A stretch of DNA of 64,000 nt. It comes from Nitrospira sp. Lineage in GTDB: Bacteria > Nitrospirota > Nitrospiria > Nitrospirales > UBA8639. The notes under the pieces were generated by a model. The model was not told the DNA's origin. It made no database searches and saw nothing but the letters and a program-made list of their open reading frames with translations. The stretch covers positions 248,001 through 312,000 of the forward strand of contig CP058931.1 of NCBI GenBank assembly GCA_024760505.1. Reading direction: 5' to 3'. Within the stretch, counting starts at the first letter, position 1, and the number at the start of each line of letters is the position of its first letter. Below are positions 52,579 through 62,540 of the stretch, one piece after another. A program made the translations under genes and the position numbers.

Positions 52579-54132
52579 ATGTGGGTCGTGACCGCTGAAC
52601 AGATGCAGACACTTGATCGGCGCACGATTCAAGAAACCAAGGTTCCCGGCATAACCTTAATGGAGCGGGCGGGAACCGGTGCGATGAGCCACCTTATCGA
52701 AGTCTGTGGTTCCCCTAAAGGCAAAAAGGTCGTCATTCTTTGTGGCAAGGGGAATAATGGTGGAGACGGTTTGGTGGTTGCCAGGCTCTTGGCAAAAAAA
52801 GGTGCAAAGCTGAAGGTAGTCTTGATGGCTCCACTCAAGGCACTCAGTCCCGATGCGAAGATTATGTATCGACGACTCAGCAAAATCATCAGACCATCTC
52901 TGTTAACCGTCAATCCTTCGGAGGAATCCCTGCATTCCCTCACCCAAGACGCGGATATTCTTGTCGATGCGCTCCTTGGTACGGGCCTCTCTTCCGCAGT
53001 TCGCCCACCCTACTCCTCCGCCATCGGAGCCATGAATGCCTCGCAGGCCTTTACCGTAGCCATCGATATTCCGTCCGGCTTGGATAGCAACACCGGGGCC
53101 ATACTGGGAGCCGCTGTTCAGGCCGATCTCACCGTGACGTTCGGATGCCCGAAACTCGGCCTGTATCTGGGCTCAGCCATCGACAAAGTTGGTACCATCC
53201 AAGTCGTCGATATTGGGATTCCCCAGGAATTTGTGGTGGATCTGAAACCCCAGGTTCACCTTCTGTCACAAAATATGGTTCGCCCCCTTATTCCTCTTCG
53301 CCCCCTGTCCTCACACAAGGGGACCTTTGGACATGCAGGAATTGTTGGTGGTTCACAAGGGAAAACGGGGGCTCCAGCTATGGCTGGACTAGGGGCACTT
53401 CGTATTGGGGCCGGCCTGGCAACCGTGGCTACTCCTCAAAGCATTTCCCCCATTTTGGAGTCAAAGCTCCTGGAGGTGATGACTGAGCCCATGCCGGAAT
53501 CGTCCCAACACCTGCTGGGCATGGAAGCCTACCCGGGCCTTCTTGCTTTCGCCGCTAAAAAATCGGCTCTGGCTTTCGGACCCGGTATGGGGACCTCTCC
53601 CGAAACAACCGAGGTCCTGGGCCATCTCCTCCCTCAACTGGAGGCACCCTGCGTTCTCGATGCCGATGCCCTCAACGGATTAGCCCAACAGCAGCAAATA
53701 TTTTCAGCCTTGAAACGACCGCCAATCCTGACCCCACACCCTGGAGAAATGGCCAGGCTTCTTGGAGCCTCCTCCAAACAAGTCAATGAGGATCGCATCG
53801 GCGTCAGCAGACGGTTTGCCATGCAACATCAGGTGGTCCTGGTATTAAAAGGCGCTCGAACGATCATCGCCGAACCCCAGGGACAAGTAGCCATTTGTCC
53901 GACAGGGAATCCTGGAATGGCTTCCGCCGGAATGGGAGATGTCCTAACCGGAATCATTACCGGTTTATTAGCTCAGGGCTTAAGCAGTTGGGATGCGGCC
54001 CGGGCTGGCGTCTATCTGCATGGATTGGCAGGCGATCTGGCTGCCGCCACCATCGGTGAACCAGGATTGATCGCGGGGGATGTGTTGACCACAATTCCTC
54101 ATGCATTGACCCACACGCTGTCTCATTCGTAG
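52579..54132 (+). CDS. nnr: Bifunctional NAD(P)H-hydrate epimerase/dehydratase
   Basis: A 517-residue fusion. Residues 1-215 are the YjeF_N epimerase (EQMQTLDRRTIQET, LCGKGNNGGDGLVVARLL, VDALLGTGL, IDIPSGLDSNTG). Residues 230-517 are the ADP-dependent dehydratase (SHKGTFGHAGIVGGSQGKTG, GPGMGTSPETTEVLG, LDADALNGLA, LTPHPGEMARLLG, GNPGMASAGMGDVLTGII). It repairs hydrated NADH and NADPH. ATG 52579 is taken; TTG 52573 is less likely. The tsaE gene follows after 6 bp. Confidence 0.94.
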   Translation: MWVVTAEQMQTLDRRTIQETKVPGITLMERAGTGAMSHLIEVCGSPKGKKVVILCGKGNNGGDGLVVARLLAKKGAKLKVVLMAPLKALSPDAKIMYRRLSKIIRPSLLTVNPSEESLHSLTQDADILVDALLGTGLSSAVRPPYSSAIGAMNASQAFTVAIDIPSGLDSNTGAILGAAVQADLTVTFGCPKLGLYLGSAIDKVGTIQVVDIGIPQEFVVDLKPQVHLLSQNMVRPLIPLRPLSSHKGTFGHAGIVGGSQGKTGAPAMAGLGALRIGAGLATVATPQSISPILESKLLEVMTEPMPESSQHLLGMEAYPGLLAFAAKKSALAFGPGMGTSPETTEVLGHLLPQLEAPCVLDADALNGLAQQQQIFSALKRPPILTPHPGEMARLLGASSKQVNEDRIGVSRRFAMQHQVVLVLKGARTIIAEPQGQVAICPTGNPGMASAGMGDVLTGIITGLLAQGLSSWDAARAGVYLHGLAGDLAAATIGEPGLIAGDVLTTIPHALTHTLSHS

Positions 54133-54138
54133 GAACTC

Positions 54139-54669
54139 ATGAATCTGAATCCCTCTCACTCCACATCTCATCAGACCGCAACCGGAAATGCTCTTCAACT
54201 ACGGATGGCATCTGCCCAGGAAACCATCCGATTCGGTGAACGGTTAGGGCAACAGTTAACAGGAGGAGACGTGCTGGCTCTGACGGGTGACTTGGGAGCA
54301 GGAAAAACCGTTCTCACCTGTGGCATCGCCCTTGGGCTAGGGATTCCAATGGATCAGGTCAGCAGTCCCACGTTTACCCTTATTCAAGAATATCCAGGGA
54401 CTATTCCGCTTATTCATGTGGATTTATATCGTCTTGAGGGGCCATCCGATATATCCACATTAGGATTGGAGGAATATTTCACTTCAAACACCATTGTCCT
54501 CATTGAATGGGCGGAGCGGTTCCCTCAGATATTACCCTCCGACCACCTGGCCATTTGCTTGGAATACGGAGAGGAAGAGAACATCCGCCTTGTAACCCTG
54601 TCTGGAACCGGACCCAACACGATCCGCATAGTGACCAACATACAAAGAAATTTATCAAACCCGCATTGA
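54139..54669 (+). CDS. tsaE: tRNA threonylcarbamoyladenosine biosynthesis ATPase TsaE
   Basis: A 176-residue TsaE: LALTGDLGAGKTVLTCGIAL (P-loop), SSPTFTLIQEYP, LIHVDLYRLEGPSD and IVLIEWAERFP (Walker B-like). It supports TsaB/TsaD in making the t6A modification of ANN-decoding tRNAs. The first 25 residues are a less conserved extension. It is 6 bp after nnr, the usual pairing, and probably co-transcribed with it. A gap of 168 bp leads to mutS. Confidence 0.94.
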   Translation: MNLNPSHSTSHQTATGNALQLRMASAQETIRFGERLGQQLTGGDVLALTGDLGAGKTVLTCGIALGLGIPMDQVSSPTFTLIQEYPGTIPLIHVDLYRLEGPSDISTLGLEEYFTSNTIVLIEWAERFPQILPSDHLAICLEYGEEENIRLVTLSGTGPNTIRIVTNIQRNLSNPH

Positions 54670-54837
54670 CTCAACTTATCGGTACCGCATACAACTGAAC
54701 CGATATATTCGTGCGGCCATCCGATCCGAATTCAATAACGAAGGCGCGGCATCGACCCACAAATGACATAACCAGCACACTCATTTCAGTCGATTCTTAC
54801 CACACCCAACAATTATCAAAACGAAACAGCTCACCTG

Positions 54838-57480
54838 ATGAAAGATCAAGAACTCTCCCCGCTCATGCGCCAATTTCAGGATGTAAAGGCTCAACATCCT
54901 GATGCCATTGTATTTTTTCGTGTTGGGGATTTTTATGAAATGTTTTTTGAGGACGCCGAAGAGGCCTCAAAACTCCTTGGCATCGTATTAACAGCACGCA
55001 AGGCCAAAGGGGAGGCCATCCCTCTTTGCGGAGTCCCCTATCACACTTCAACCGGGTATATCGCAAAGCTCTTAAAGGCTGGAAAAATAGTGGCCTTATG
55101 CGAACAAGTCGAAGACCCCAAGCTTGCCAAAGGGCTCGTCCGTCGTGAAGTCGTGCGGGTCTATACCCCTGGAACCTTATACGATCATGAGTTGCTTCCG
55201 GCAGGAGAGGCCAATTTCCTGTCAGCGCTGTGTTACACCCCGTTATCCTCATCGGGGAACACCACTCTAGCCAATCGATTCGGACTGGCCTCCCTAGACC
55301 TTTCAACCGGGGAATTTTGGATTTCGGAGTCCTGGATGAAGCATTCGCTACAAAGTGTCGTCGATGAACTGGTCCGCCTTGAGCCCAAAGAAGTCATCTT
55401 TCCTGCTGGAATACAGGAGGCCATGACCTCCGCATTCCAATCCTTGCCTATCGCCCGTATCGTGCCTCGTAATGCCACGACCTTTGGCCTTGAGGAAAGC
55501 AAGACCATCCTCACAAGAATTTTCCAAGTCGATCGTATCGAAGACCTCCAGCTACATGGCCTTCATTCCGGCCTTCAAGCGGCGGGCGGCCTTTTACACT
55601 ACCTGGCTGACACTCAGCCCACGCTCGTGCATGCCCATATACGGCGTCCATGGATTCGGCTCCTCGAACATGAAATGCAACTGGATCAGACCACCCTACG
55701 AAATTTAGAAGTTCTCAAGCCCGTATCCGAACAACGCCAAAGCCCTACTTTACTCACGACATTGGACAAGACCAAAACTCCAATGGGCACAAGACTTTTA
55801 CGGGAGTGGATCGTCCGTCCCCTGACCCAGGTCCCGGCCATACAACTACGCCAGGAAGCCGTGACGGAATTGGTCCTTCATCTTGGGATTCGCATGACGA
55901 TTCGTGAGCATCTAAAAACGGTACAAGACCTTGAACGACTGAATAGTCGGATTGTCCTGGAAGTGGCCAATCCTCGAGACCTCATGAATCTCCATCGCTC
56001 CCTGGAAAATTTGCTGCTACTGCAACAACTCTTACCGTCTCTCACGTCTCCCATGCTAAAAACCATCCATGAGGCGTGGGATCCCCTCCAGGATGTCTCA
56101 TCCTGGATTGGCGACACCATTATTCCCAATCCACCCCTTTCGGCCAAGGAAGGAGGCATTATTCAAGCAGGCGTGAATGCAGAACTGGATGAGTTGCGAA
56201 TTCTGGCAAAAGAAGGCACCCGGTTACTGGCCGAAATGGAAACTCGGGAACGCAACCGGACGGGCATCGACTCTCTCAAGGTGAAATTCAATCAGGTCTT
56301 TGGCTATTACATTGAAGTGACGAAAGCGAATTTATCGCGGGTTCCTGCCGATTACCACCGGAAACAAACTCTGGTCAATGCCGAACGGTTTACTACCGGA
56401 GAGCTACAAGACCTCGAAGGTCGGCTCTCGACCGCAGACCAAAAGATGAAAAATCTGGAAGGGCAGTTATTTGGTGAAATCCGTCGCCGTGTCGCATCTG
56501 CCGCCATCAGAATCCAGGGAATGGCGCAGCAACTGGCCAGGCTGGACGTCCTGACGGGTTTGGCGGAAGCAGCTGCCGTCAACCGGTATCATCAGCCGAC
56601 GGTCCATGAAGGCGGAACAATCCAGATCACGGAAGGTCGACATCCGGTCATTGAGCATCTCCAACAGACTGAAGGATTTATCCCCAACGATACAATACTG
56701 GACCTGGACACAAACAGACTTTTATTAATAACCGGCCCGAATATGGCAGGAAAAAGTACTTACTTGCGGCAGGTTGCCCTTATCGTGTTAATGGCTCAAA
56801 TGGGAAGCTTTGTGCCGGCTGAATCCGCCAGAATAGGAATCGTGGACCGGATTTTTACCAGAGTGGGTGCGGCAGATGACCTCAGCGCCGGCCAAAGCAC
56901 ATTCATGGTGGAAATGAGTGAAACAGCAAGAATTTTGGACACTGCGACTTCGCGAAGCTTATTGTTGTTGGATGAAGTTGGCAGAGGAACCAGCACCTAT
57001 GACGGACTGAGTATCGCATGGGCATTGGCCGAATATATCTTAGACCGCGGACATCTCGGGGCACGAACCCTTTTTGCCACCCATTACCATGAAATGACTC
57101 AATTAGAGGCCCTCCGGGAAGGAATCAAGAACTATACGGTCCTCGTCCAGGAGAAAGGGCAGGATGTTTTGTTCTTGAGAAAGATCGTCCAGGGAAAGGC
57201 CGATCGAAGCTACGGAATTCAAGTCGCCAAACTGGCAGGGATACCAAAACCGGTATTGGATCGTGCTAGAAATATTTTAGCTCAACTTGAGCAGGATGCA
57301 TCATCCACCACTGTGTCACTCTCCGATGAACCGATGACTATCACAGACGAACACGGCTCCCCAAAACCCCATGTCATTTTGGATGAAGTTAAACAAATGG
57401 ATCTTTTTTCGATGACTCCCCTTGAAGCTCTCAATAGACTCGCTGACTTCAAAGCCAGATTAAATGCGGACAATATATAA
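54838..57480 (+). CDS. mutS: DNA mismatch repair protein MutS
   Basis: An 880-residue MutS (family about 850-880). The mismatch-binding FYE motif is at residues 32-34 (GDFYEMFFEDA). The connector, lever and clamp follow, then the ATPase with GPNMAGKSTYLRQ (about 634-646), DDLSAGQSTFMVEMSE and LLDEVGRGTSTYDG (Walker B), and ATHYHEMTQLE. It recognises base mismatches and starts repair; mutL is not in this window. ATG 54838 fits the family. A perfect palindromic terminator follows the stop directly. Confidence 0.97.
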   Translation: MKDQELSPLMRQFQDVKAQHPDAIVFFRVGDFYEMFFEDAEEASKLLGIVLTARKAKGEAIPLCGVPYHTSTGYIAKLLKAGKIVALCEQVEDPKLAKGLVRREVVRVYTPGTLYDHELLPAGEANFLSALCYTPLSSSGNTTLANRFGLASLDLSTGEFWISESWMKHSLQSVVDELVRLEPKEVIFPAGIQEAMTSAFQSLPIARIVPRNATTFGLEESKTILTRIFQVDRIEDLQLHGLHSGLQAAGGLLHYLADTQPTLVHAHIRRPWIRLLEHEMQLDQTTLRNLEVLKPVSEQRQSPTLLTTLDKTKTPMGTRLLREWIVRPLTQVPAIQLRQEAVTELVLHLGIRMTIREHLKTVQDLERLNSRIVLEVANPRDLMNLHRSLENLLLLQQLLPSLTSPMLKTIHEAWDPLQDVSSWIGDTIIPNPPLSAKEGGIIQAGVNAELDELRILAKEGTRLLAEMETRERNRTGIDSLKVKFNQVFGYYIEVTKANLSRVPADYHRKQTLVNAERFTTGELQDLEGRLSTADQKMKNLEGQLFGEIRRRVASAAIRIQGMAQQLARLDVLTGLAEAAAVNRYHQPTVHEGGTIQITEGRHPVIEHLQQTEGFIPNDTILDLDTNRLLLITGPNMAGKSTYLRQVALIVLMAQMGSFVPAESARIGIVDRIFTRVGAADDLSAGQSTFMVEMSETARILDTATSRSLLLLDEVGRGTSTYDGLSIAWALAEYILDRGHLGARTLFATHYHEMTQLEALREGIKNYTVLVQEKGQDVLFLRKIVQGKADRSYGIQVAKLAGIPKPVLDRARNILAQLEQDASSTTVSLSDEPMTITDEHGSPKPHVILDEVKQMDLFSMTPLEALNRLADFKARLNADNI

Positions 57481-57512
57481 AAAAAGGCCTGCGGATATCC
57501 GCAGGCCTTTTT
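57481..57512. terminator. Bidirectional terminator after mutS
   Basis: A perfect 32 bp palindrome, AAAAAGGCCTGCGGAT joined to ATCCGCAGGCCTTTTT, right after the mutS stop. The symmetrical A/T runs make it suitable for both directions. Confidence 0.9.
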
Positions 57513-57517
57513 CGCAA

Positions 57518-57537
57518 AACTCTTTTAGTAAAGAGTT
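57518..57537 (-). terminator. Terminator-like hairpin for the 57547 gene
   Basis: AACTCTTT/AAAGAGTT stem with a four-base loop. On the minus strand it is followed by TTTGCG, then the GC-rich palindrome. It lies ten bases after the stop of the exported-protein gene. Confidence 0.6.
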
Positions 57538-57546
57538 TCTTATTAC

Positions 57547-58233
57547 TTAATGTTTATCACCAGATGCCGGCACCTTATATGGTTCTACTTTCTCAAACTT
57601 CCCTTGTGCAGGATCGTATATTTGACCAGTCCCTTGATCAGAGTAGGGAATGACACCAACAATGGCCTGCCCGTCTGGGATCAACACATCATAAACCATT
57701 TTACGATTATTGGGCCAACTATCGGCCCGTATCGCCTCTAATACAGGCACTGACCTGAGGCTATGAATATTCCGTGGTTTTTCAGGAGTTCCTGCTACCT
57801 CTGGAACTGCCTTGGCTGATGAAACCACCCGATGGTTTTGCTCGGTTTCCTGAACAACAATCTCCACTAAGCCATAATTTGATGGCTTCGTGTCCGTCAT
57901 CACTGCTTGACTTGATGAGTCCTTCCCTGCCTGTACTAGAGTTTTCCAGACTTCTTCGTTGGCTGGGTACACCTTGATGTTTTTGCCAGGGTAATATTTT
58001 TGCCAATAATACCCACTCTCCGCATTTCCACCAAATACGGCAACATTAACCCACACGGCTTTATCGTAAGGATCGACCACAGCAACGCGTCCCTGAAGGG
58101 TCGTTGGCTTGCTTAAATCACCCCACTCAAACCGCTCCTGGAAAGCTTCGATTGCCATTGCACTCGAGGCCATAGCCCCAACTAGCGCCATGGCTCCAAC
58201 AAGGGCCAACCCTTTCTTCTTAGCACTTTTCAT
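57547..58233 (-). CDS. Exported protein of unknown function
   Basis: A 228-residue protein with a signal peptide (GLALVGAMALVGAMASSAMA). The mature part has GRVAVVDPYDKAVWVNVAVF, SGYYWQKYYPGKNIKVYPAN and a C-terminal MVYDVLIPDGQAIVGVIPYS. There are no cysteines, haem sites or known domains. It lies 58 bp downstream of a second exported protein on the same strand, and both contain a LKGRV/LQGRV strand early in the mature part, suggesting related or co-working periplasmic proteins. Confidence 0.65.
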   Translation of the reverse strand: MKSAKKKGLALVGAMALVGAMASSAMAIEAFQERFEWGDLSKPTTLQGRVAVVDPYDKAVWVNVAVFGGNAESGYYWQKYYPGKNIKVYPANEEVWKTLVQAGKDSSSQAVMTDTKPSNYGLVEIVVQETEQNHRVVSSAKAVPEVAGTPEKPRNIHSLRSVPVLEAIRADSWPNNRKMVYDVLIPDGQAIVGVIPYSDQGTGQIYDPAQGKFEKVEPYKVPASGDKH

Positions 58234-58291
58234 AATGGCTTCCCTCCTCGACTAAAATTTTAATTCTAATCATGAATTATCAGACAAATGC

Positions 58292-58831
58292 TTATTCTTC
58301 TTGTAACAATTTAAATCCCGTGACCGTACGACCATCTACTTGCACTTCCATGGCCACGAAATCTTGGGCCGCCTTCGTGATTTGATCCATTAATGCTTTG
58401 TCCTTGACTGCTAAACGGACTGTCGTTTGCGGGGTATACCATCCTGAATATGGATTGTTCTTTTCGTTCCCGCCCTGATAACCCCAGGCACAACAGGAAA
58501 ACAATGAGTCAGGAAGCGTTTGGATTCGATCATCGGAAGCCCTGCCTGGAGGGTTGCCTGTTTCTGCCGGTGCAGAGGTGTTCCAATACTGAATTCCAAA
58601 TAAAATTTCTCCCTCAGGGTTGTCCGCCCAATGGCCAAAAACCCGCCCCTTTAAACTGGTAGCTGGTACACCTTTAAAAGAAATATCACCCTGGTGAGTG
58701 ATATCATTAGGGTCACCCTTTGACTTGTCAGGACCAGGACCAGCTGCATACCCAACGCTTACTAATCCAAGACTCAACAGGCCAAAGGCACAGAGAGCTA
58801 CCAATTCCTGACGTAGAGATGACTTCTTCAT
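58292..58831 (-). CDS. Exported protein of unknown function, upstream partner
   Basis: A 179-residue protein with a signal peptide (LVALCAFGLLSLGLVSVGYA, cleavage near AAGPG). The mature part starts with Gly/Pro/Lys-rich sequence, then SLKGRVFGHWADNPEGEILF, SLFSCCAWGYQGGNEKNNPY (adjacent Cys pair) and VRLAVKDKALMDQITKAAQD. No domain was recognised. It is first in a two-gene unit with the 57547 gene. AGGAGGG precedes the ATG. Confidence 0.65.
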   Translation of the reverse strand: MKKSSLRQELVALCAFGLLSLGLVSVGYAAGPGPDKSKGDPNDITHQGDISFKGVPATSLKGRVFGHWADNPEGEILFGIQYWNTSAPAETGNPPGRASDDRIQTLPDSLFSCCAWGYQGGNEKNNPYSGWYTPQTTVRLAVKDKALMDQITKAAQDFVAMEVQVDGRTVTGFKLLQEE

Positions 58832-59019
58832 CTGCTCCCTCCTTACAGTGTTAGAATGACAAAAAATTAAAAACGACTTACCCTTAGTTTATCTTCAAAA
58901 CCACTTTTCCCCAGTTCTTTATACCCCTAATCCGAAAAGGAAAACAAGGTATTCGAGAGGGTCCAATGCTACTCATCCAGGGCATGGTTGTCAAGCGAAA
59001 AAATTGGCGTTTTTGATGA

Positions 59020-60288
59020 TCATCCCCACCTCGGAATTCCTCGTTTTGGGATGGGTCCCAGAGCCGTGACCACAAACTGCTGTAGATCAAATAATTTCTG
59101 ACTTAAATGACGAATTTGTTCAGGAGTAATCCGATCAATGGATTTCACCATCTCCTGGAGGGTGACATGACGCCCTTGGTACATTTCGTCTTTTGCCAAT
59201 TTATTCATCCGCCCGTATGTGCCTTCCAAGCCCAACATCAAACTTCCTTTTAATTGAGTTTTGGTTCGCTCTAATTCATTGCTCGCCACTTCCCGACGAC
59301 ATAATTTCTTGGTTTCTTGACAAATTCGGTCAATGACGGCCGCCATTTCATTCGGGCGGGTGGCGGCATAAACGGTCAGCGTCCCACCATCCAAAAAACC
59401 AGAAAGATGCGAATAAATGGTATAGGCCAATCCGCGTTTTTCCCGGATTTCCTGGAATAATCGCGAACTGACTCCACCTCCCAGAATTGTGCTTAGGACA
59501 TGCGCCGCATACCGATCCGGATGCCCCACCGGCAATCCCTTAAACCCGACACACACATGAACCTGCTCCAAGGGTTTAACGTGAAGACTCTGACGTTCCT
59601 GCGGCTGATCGGGCCAGGGTGCTTTCTGGATGGTTGAGGAAAGCTTGCCGTATCCACCCTGTTTCCACTTGCCAAAATATGTGTTGACGGTATCAATGAT
59701 TTCTGGAAAGGAAAAGTTGCCGGCCACAGCAACAATGGTGTGTTCAGGGCGATAATGCTGTTGCCTATACTGCATCAGCGCTTGTCGGCTGAGTCTTTTC
59801 ATCACCCCAGGCTCTCCCAGTATCGGACGCCCCAACGGGTGGGAGCCGAAGATATCCTTGGCATGCAATTCATGAATATAGTCCTCTGGGTCATCCTGGA
59901 CGGTACGGATCTCCTCAAGGACGATTTGTTTTTCTTTTGCAATGTCTTTGGCCGAAAACCTTGAATGGTGAAACAGATCGGCGATGAGATCAAACGCCAG
60001 CCTCACCTGCTGATCCAGCACCTTGACATAAAAAGCCGTGGCCTCATGAGTGGTAAAGGCATTCATTTCACCACCCAGGGCATCGATCTCATTGGAAATT
60101 TGGGATGCAGTCCGTTTGGGCGTGCCCTTGAACATCATATGTTCAATGAAATGAGAGAGGCCACCCTCCCCCTTTCCTTCGTCACGACTTCCCACCGTGG
60201 CCCATACCCCTAAGGCCACGGATTTCAAAGATGACATCCGCTCCAGGACAACCCGGACTCCATTATCCAATATGACTTTTTTATACAC
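59020..60288 (-). CDS. M16-family zinc peptidase
   Basis: A 422-residue insulinase/processing-peptidase family protein with the inverted zinc motif H46-F-I-E49-H50 (GLSHFIEHMMFKGTPKRT) and the downstream Glu in KEKQIVLEEIRTVQDDPED. The second half is the inactive M16_C domain (GFKGLPVGHPDRYAAHVLST, LGGGVSSRLFQEIREKRGLA). It is likely a peptide or protein processing enzyme. It follows pnp by 20 bp, a common placement, and is the last gene of that operon. Confidence 0.93.
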   Translation of the reverse strand: MYKKVILDNGVRVVLERMSSLKSVALGVWATVGSRDEGKGEGGLSHFIEHMMFKGTPKRTASQISNEIDALGGEMNAFTTHEATAFYVKVLDQQVRLAFDLIADLFHHSRFSAKDIAKEKQIVLEEIRTVQDDPEDYIHELHAKDIFGSHPLGRPILGEPGVMKRLSRQALMQYRQQHYRPEHTIVAVAGNFSFPEIIDTVNTYFGKWKQGGYGKLSSTIQKAPWPDQPQERQSLHVKPLEQVHVCVGFKGLPVGHPDRYAAHVLSTILGGGVSSRLFQEIREKRGLAYTIYSHLSGFLDGGTLTVYAATRPNEMAAVIDRICQETKKLCRREVASNELERTKTQLKGSLMLGLEGTYGRMNKLAKDEMYQGRHVTLQEMVKSIDRITPEQIRHLSQKLFDLQQFVVTALGPIPKRGIPRWG

Positions 60289-60308
60289 GCGTTGCGACTC
60301 AGGCAGGC

Positions 60309-62414
60309 TTAGGAGGTGAGCTGATCCTTGTCCGTCTGTTCAGCCATGGCGTCTTTTCGGCTCAGACGGATCTTCCCTTGTCGATCAATTTCCAGAACTT
60401 TCACAAGAATCTGTTCACCTTCAGAAATTTCGTCCGTGACCGATGCCACGCGGTGAGGGGCCAATTGCGAAATGTGCACCAGCCCATCCATGCCGGGGAG
60501 AATCTCCACAAAGGCGCCAAAATCCACAATCTTTCGCACCGTCCCGAGATAGATTTTCCCAACCTCCGCTTCTTCAACGATCCGCTGAACCATATCCATT
60601 GCCTTTTGGGCCGACTCCCCGTCTACGGCTGCAATCGTGACCACTCCTGAGTCATCGACATTCACTTTCACTCCACAATCGGCAATGATGCTACGAATCA
60701 TTTTGCCCCCAGGCCCAATGACATCCCGGATTTTATCTTGTTTGATCTGGATGGTGGTGATACGTGGCGCATAGGCTGCCAGCCCGATACGAGGGACAGC
60801 CAAGCATTCATCCATTTTCCCAAGGATGTGCAATCGCCCTTCACGGGCCTGCGCCAACGCCTGCCGCATCAGGTCAGGGGTAATTCCGGCAATCTTAATA
60901 TCCATCTGCAGGGCTGTGACTCCATCTCGCGTTCCTGCAACTTTGAAATCCATATCGCCCAGATGATCTTCCATTCCTAAAATATCTGAAAGAATCGCAA
61001 CGCCACCCTGTTCCAAAATTAACCCCATCGCGATTCCTGCCACCGGCGTTTTAATGGGTACTCCCGCATCCATCATGGCTAATGCCCCACCACAAATCGT
61101 CGCCATTGAAGAGGACCCGTTTGATTCCAAAATATCCGAGACAAGTCGAATGGTATAAGGGAACTCTTCCTTGGTGGGAAGCACTGCTGCTAACGCCCGT
61201 TCGGCTAATTTGCCATGGCCGACTTCACGCCGTCCCGGACCACGAAGCATTTTCGCCTCACCCACGCTAAAAGGCGGGAAATTGTAATGCAACATAAATG
61301 ACCGGAAATACTCTCCTTCCAACGCATCAATCCGTTGCTCATCATCTGAAGTGCCCAAGGTCACCACAGCCAATGCCTGGGTTTCCCCTCTGGTAAATAA
61401 GGCAGAGCCATGAGTCCGGGGAAGAATTCCTGCCTCAGAAGATATGGGACGAATGTCGGATAAACCCCGGCCATCGGCTCTCTTCTTTTTTTCCAGAATC
61501 ATTCTCCGGACCTCGGAATATTCCAAATCTGCAAACACTTTTTTAACCTTGGCTTTTCGGTCGGCATCGTCTCCGGCCACGGTCTCAATCGCTTCTTGGA
61601 GAATTTGGGCAAACCGATCCTGGCGTTCGGCTTTGGCTGCAATATACATGGCCTCACAAATGGGAGCGGCCGCCACCTGGCGTACGGCTTGCTCAAGTTC
61701 AGGGTCGATGGCTTCCACCTGCAATACCCGCTTGGCTTTGCCCGCCTTCGCTTGTAATTCTTCAATTTTGGCGACGATATTCTTAATTTCACGATGAGCC
61801 AGTTCGATCGCGTCAATCATCGTGTCTTCCGAAAGCCCATCCGCACCAGCCTCGACCATCATCACGGCGTCCTTCGTTCCGGCCACCACGAGATTTAACT
61901 CGCTTTCCTCCTGTGCCTTCTTATCGGGATTGACCACAAATTGGCCGTTCACTCTTCCAATTCGTACCCCTGCTAATAACCCGGACCCGGGAATATCAGA
62001 AACGGCGAGTGCTGCCGACGCGGCCACAATGCCGATGACGTCCGAAGACATCGTCTGATCGATAGAGAGCACCGATACAATGATCTGGGTTTCATAAAAA
62101 TAACCCTCGGGCATTAATGGCCGAATCGGACGGTCAATGAGTCGGCTGGTCAACACCTCTTTTTCGCTGGGGGCCCCTTCCCGTTTGAAAAACCCGCCAG
62201 GTATTTTCCCAGCTGAGTAGGCTTTTTCTTGATAGTTCACGGTCAGAGGCAAGAAATCGGCGTCAGCCTTCAAGGTCTTTGAGGCTACCGCCGTGGCTAA
62301 CACCACGGTATCGGCATAGGTCGCCAACACGGCACCATCCGCTTGCTTGGCCATTCGACCAGTTTCCAAACGAAGCGGGCGACCACCAACTTCCATTTCA
62401 ACGAAATGAATCAT
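60309..62414 (-). CDS. pnp: Polynucleotide phosphorylase
   Basis: A 701-residue PNPase with two RNase PH cores (about 10-210 and 310-540), KH domain (KIRDVIGPGGKMIRSIIADC with GPGG, about residue 560) and S1 domain (IYLGTVRKIVDFGAFVEILP, about residue 625). It degrades RNA from the 3' end using phosphate. It follows rpsO on the same strand, the classic arrangement. The reverse-strand operon reads rbfA-truB-rpsO-pnp-M16 peptidase. Confidence 0.97.
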   Translation of the reverse strand: MIHFVEMEVGGRPLRLETGRMAKQADGAVLATYADTVVLATAVASKTLKADADFLPLTVNYQEKAYSAGKIPGGFFKREGAPSEKEVLTSRLIDRPIRPLMPEGYFYETQIIVSVLSIDQTMSSDVIGIVAASAALAVSDIPGSGLLAGVRIGRVNGQFVVNPDKKAQEESELNLVVAGTKDAVMMVEAGADGLSEDTMIDAIELAHREIKNIVAKIEELQAKAGKAKRVLQVEAIDPELEQAVRQVAAAPICEAMYIAAKAERQDRFAQILQEAIETVAGDDADRKAKVKKVFADLEYSEVRRMILEKKKRADGRGLSDIRPISSEAGILPRTHGSALFTRGETQALAVVTLGTSDDEQRIDALEGEYFRSFMLHYNFPPFSVGEAKMLRGPGRREVGHGKLAERALAAVLPTKEEFPYTIRLVSDILESNGSSSMATICGGALAMMDAGVPIKTPVAGIAMGLILEQGGVAILSDILGMEDHLGDMDFKVAGTRDGVTALQMDIKIAGITPDLMRQALAQAREGRLHILGKMDECLAVPRIGLAAYAPRITTIQIKQDKIRDVIGPGGKMIRSIIADCGVKVNVDDSGVVTIAAVDGESAQKAMDMVQRIVEEAEVGKIYLGTVRKIVDFGAFVEILPGMDGLVHISQLAPHRVASVTDEISEGEQILVKVLEIDRQGKIRLSRKDAMAEQTDKDQLTS

Positions 62415-62540
62415 GTTTCAACCTTTCTGATCCTTGAGTGGATATATTGATATGGAGTGTGAGGCTTCGCTTCGCATTGAGAACCGGGCATCTGTCACCC
62501 ATCTCATTGATTCTGCTCACCCTAAAACCTGTATTCTGTC

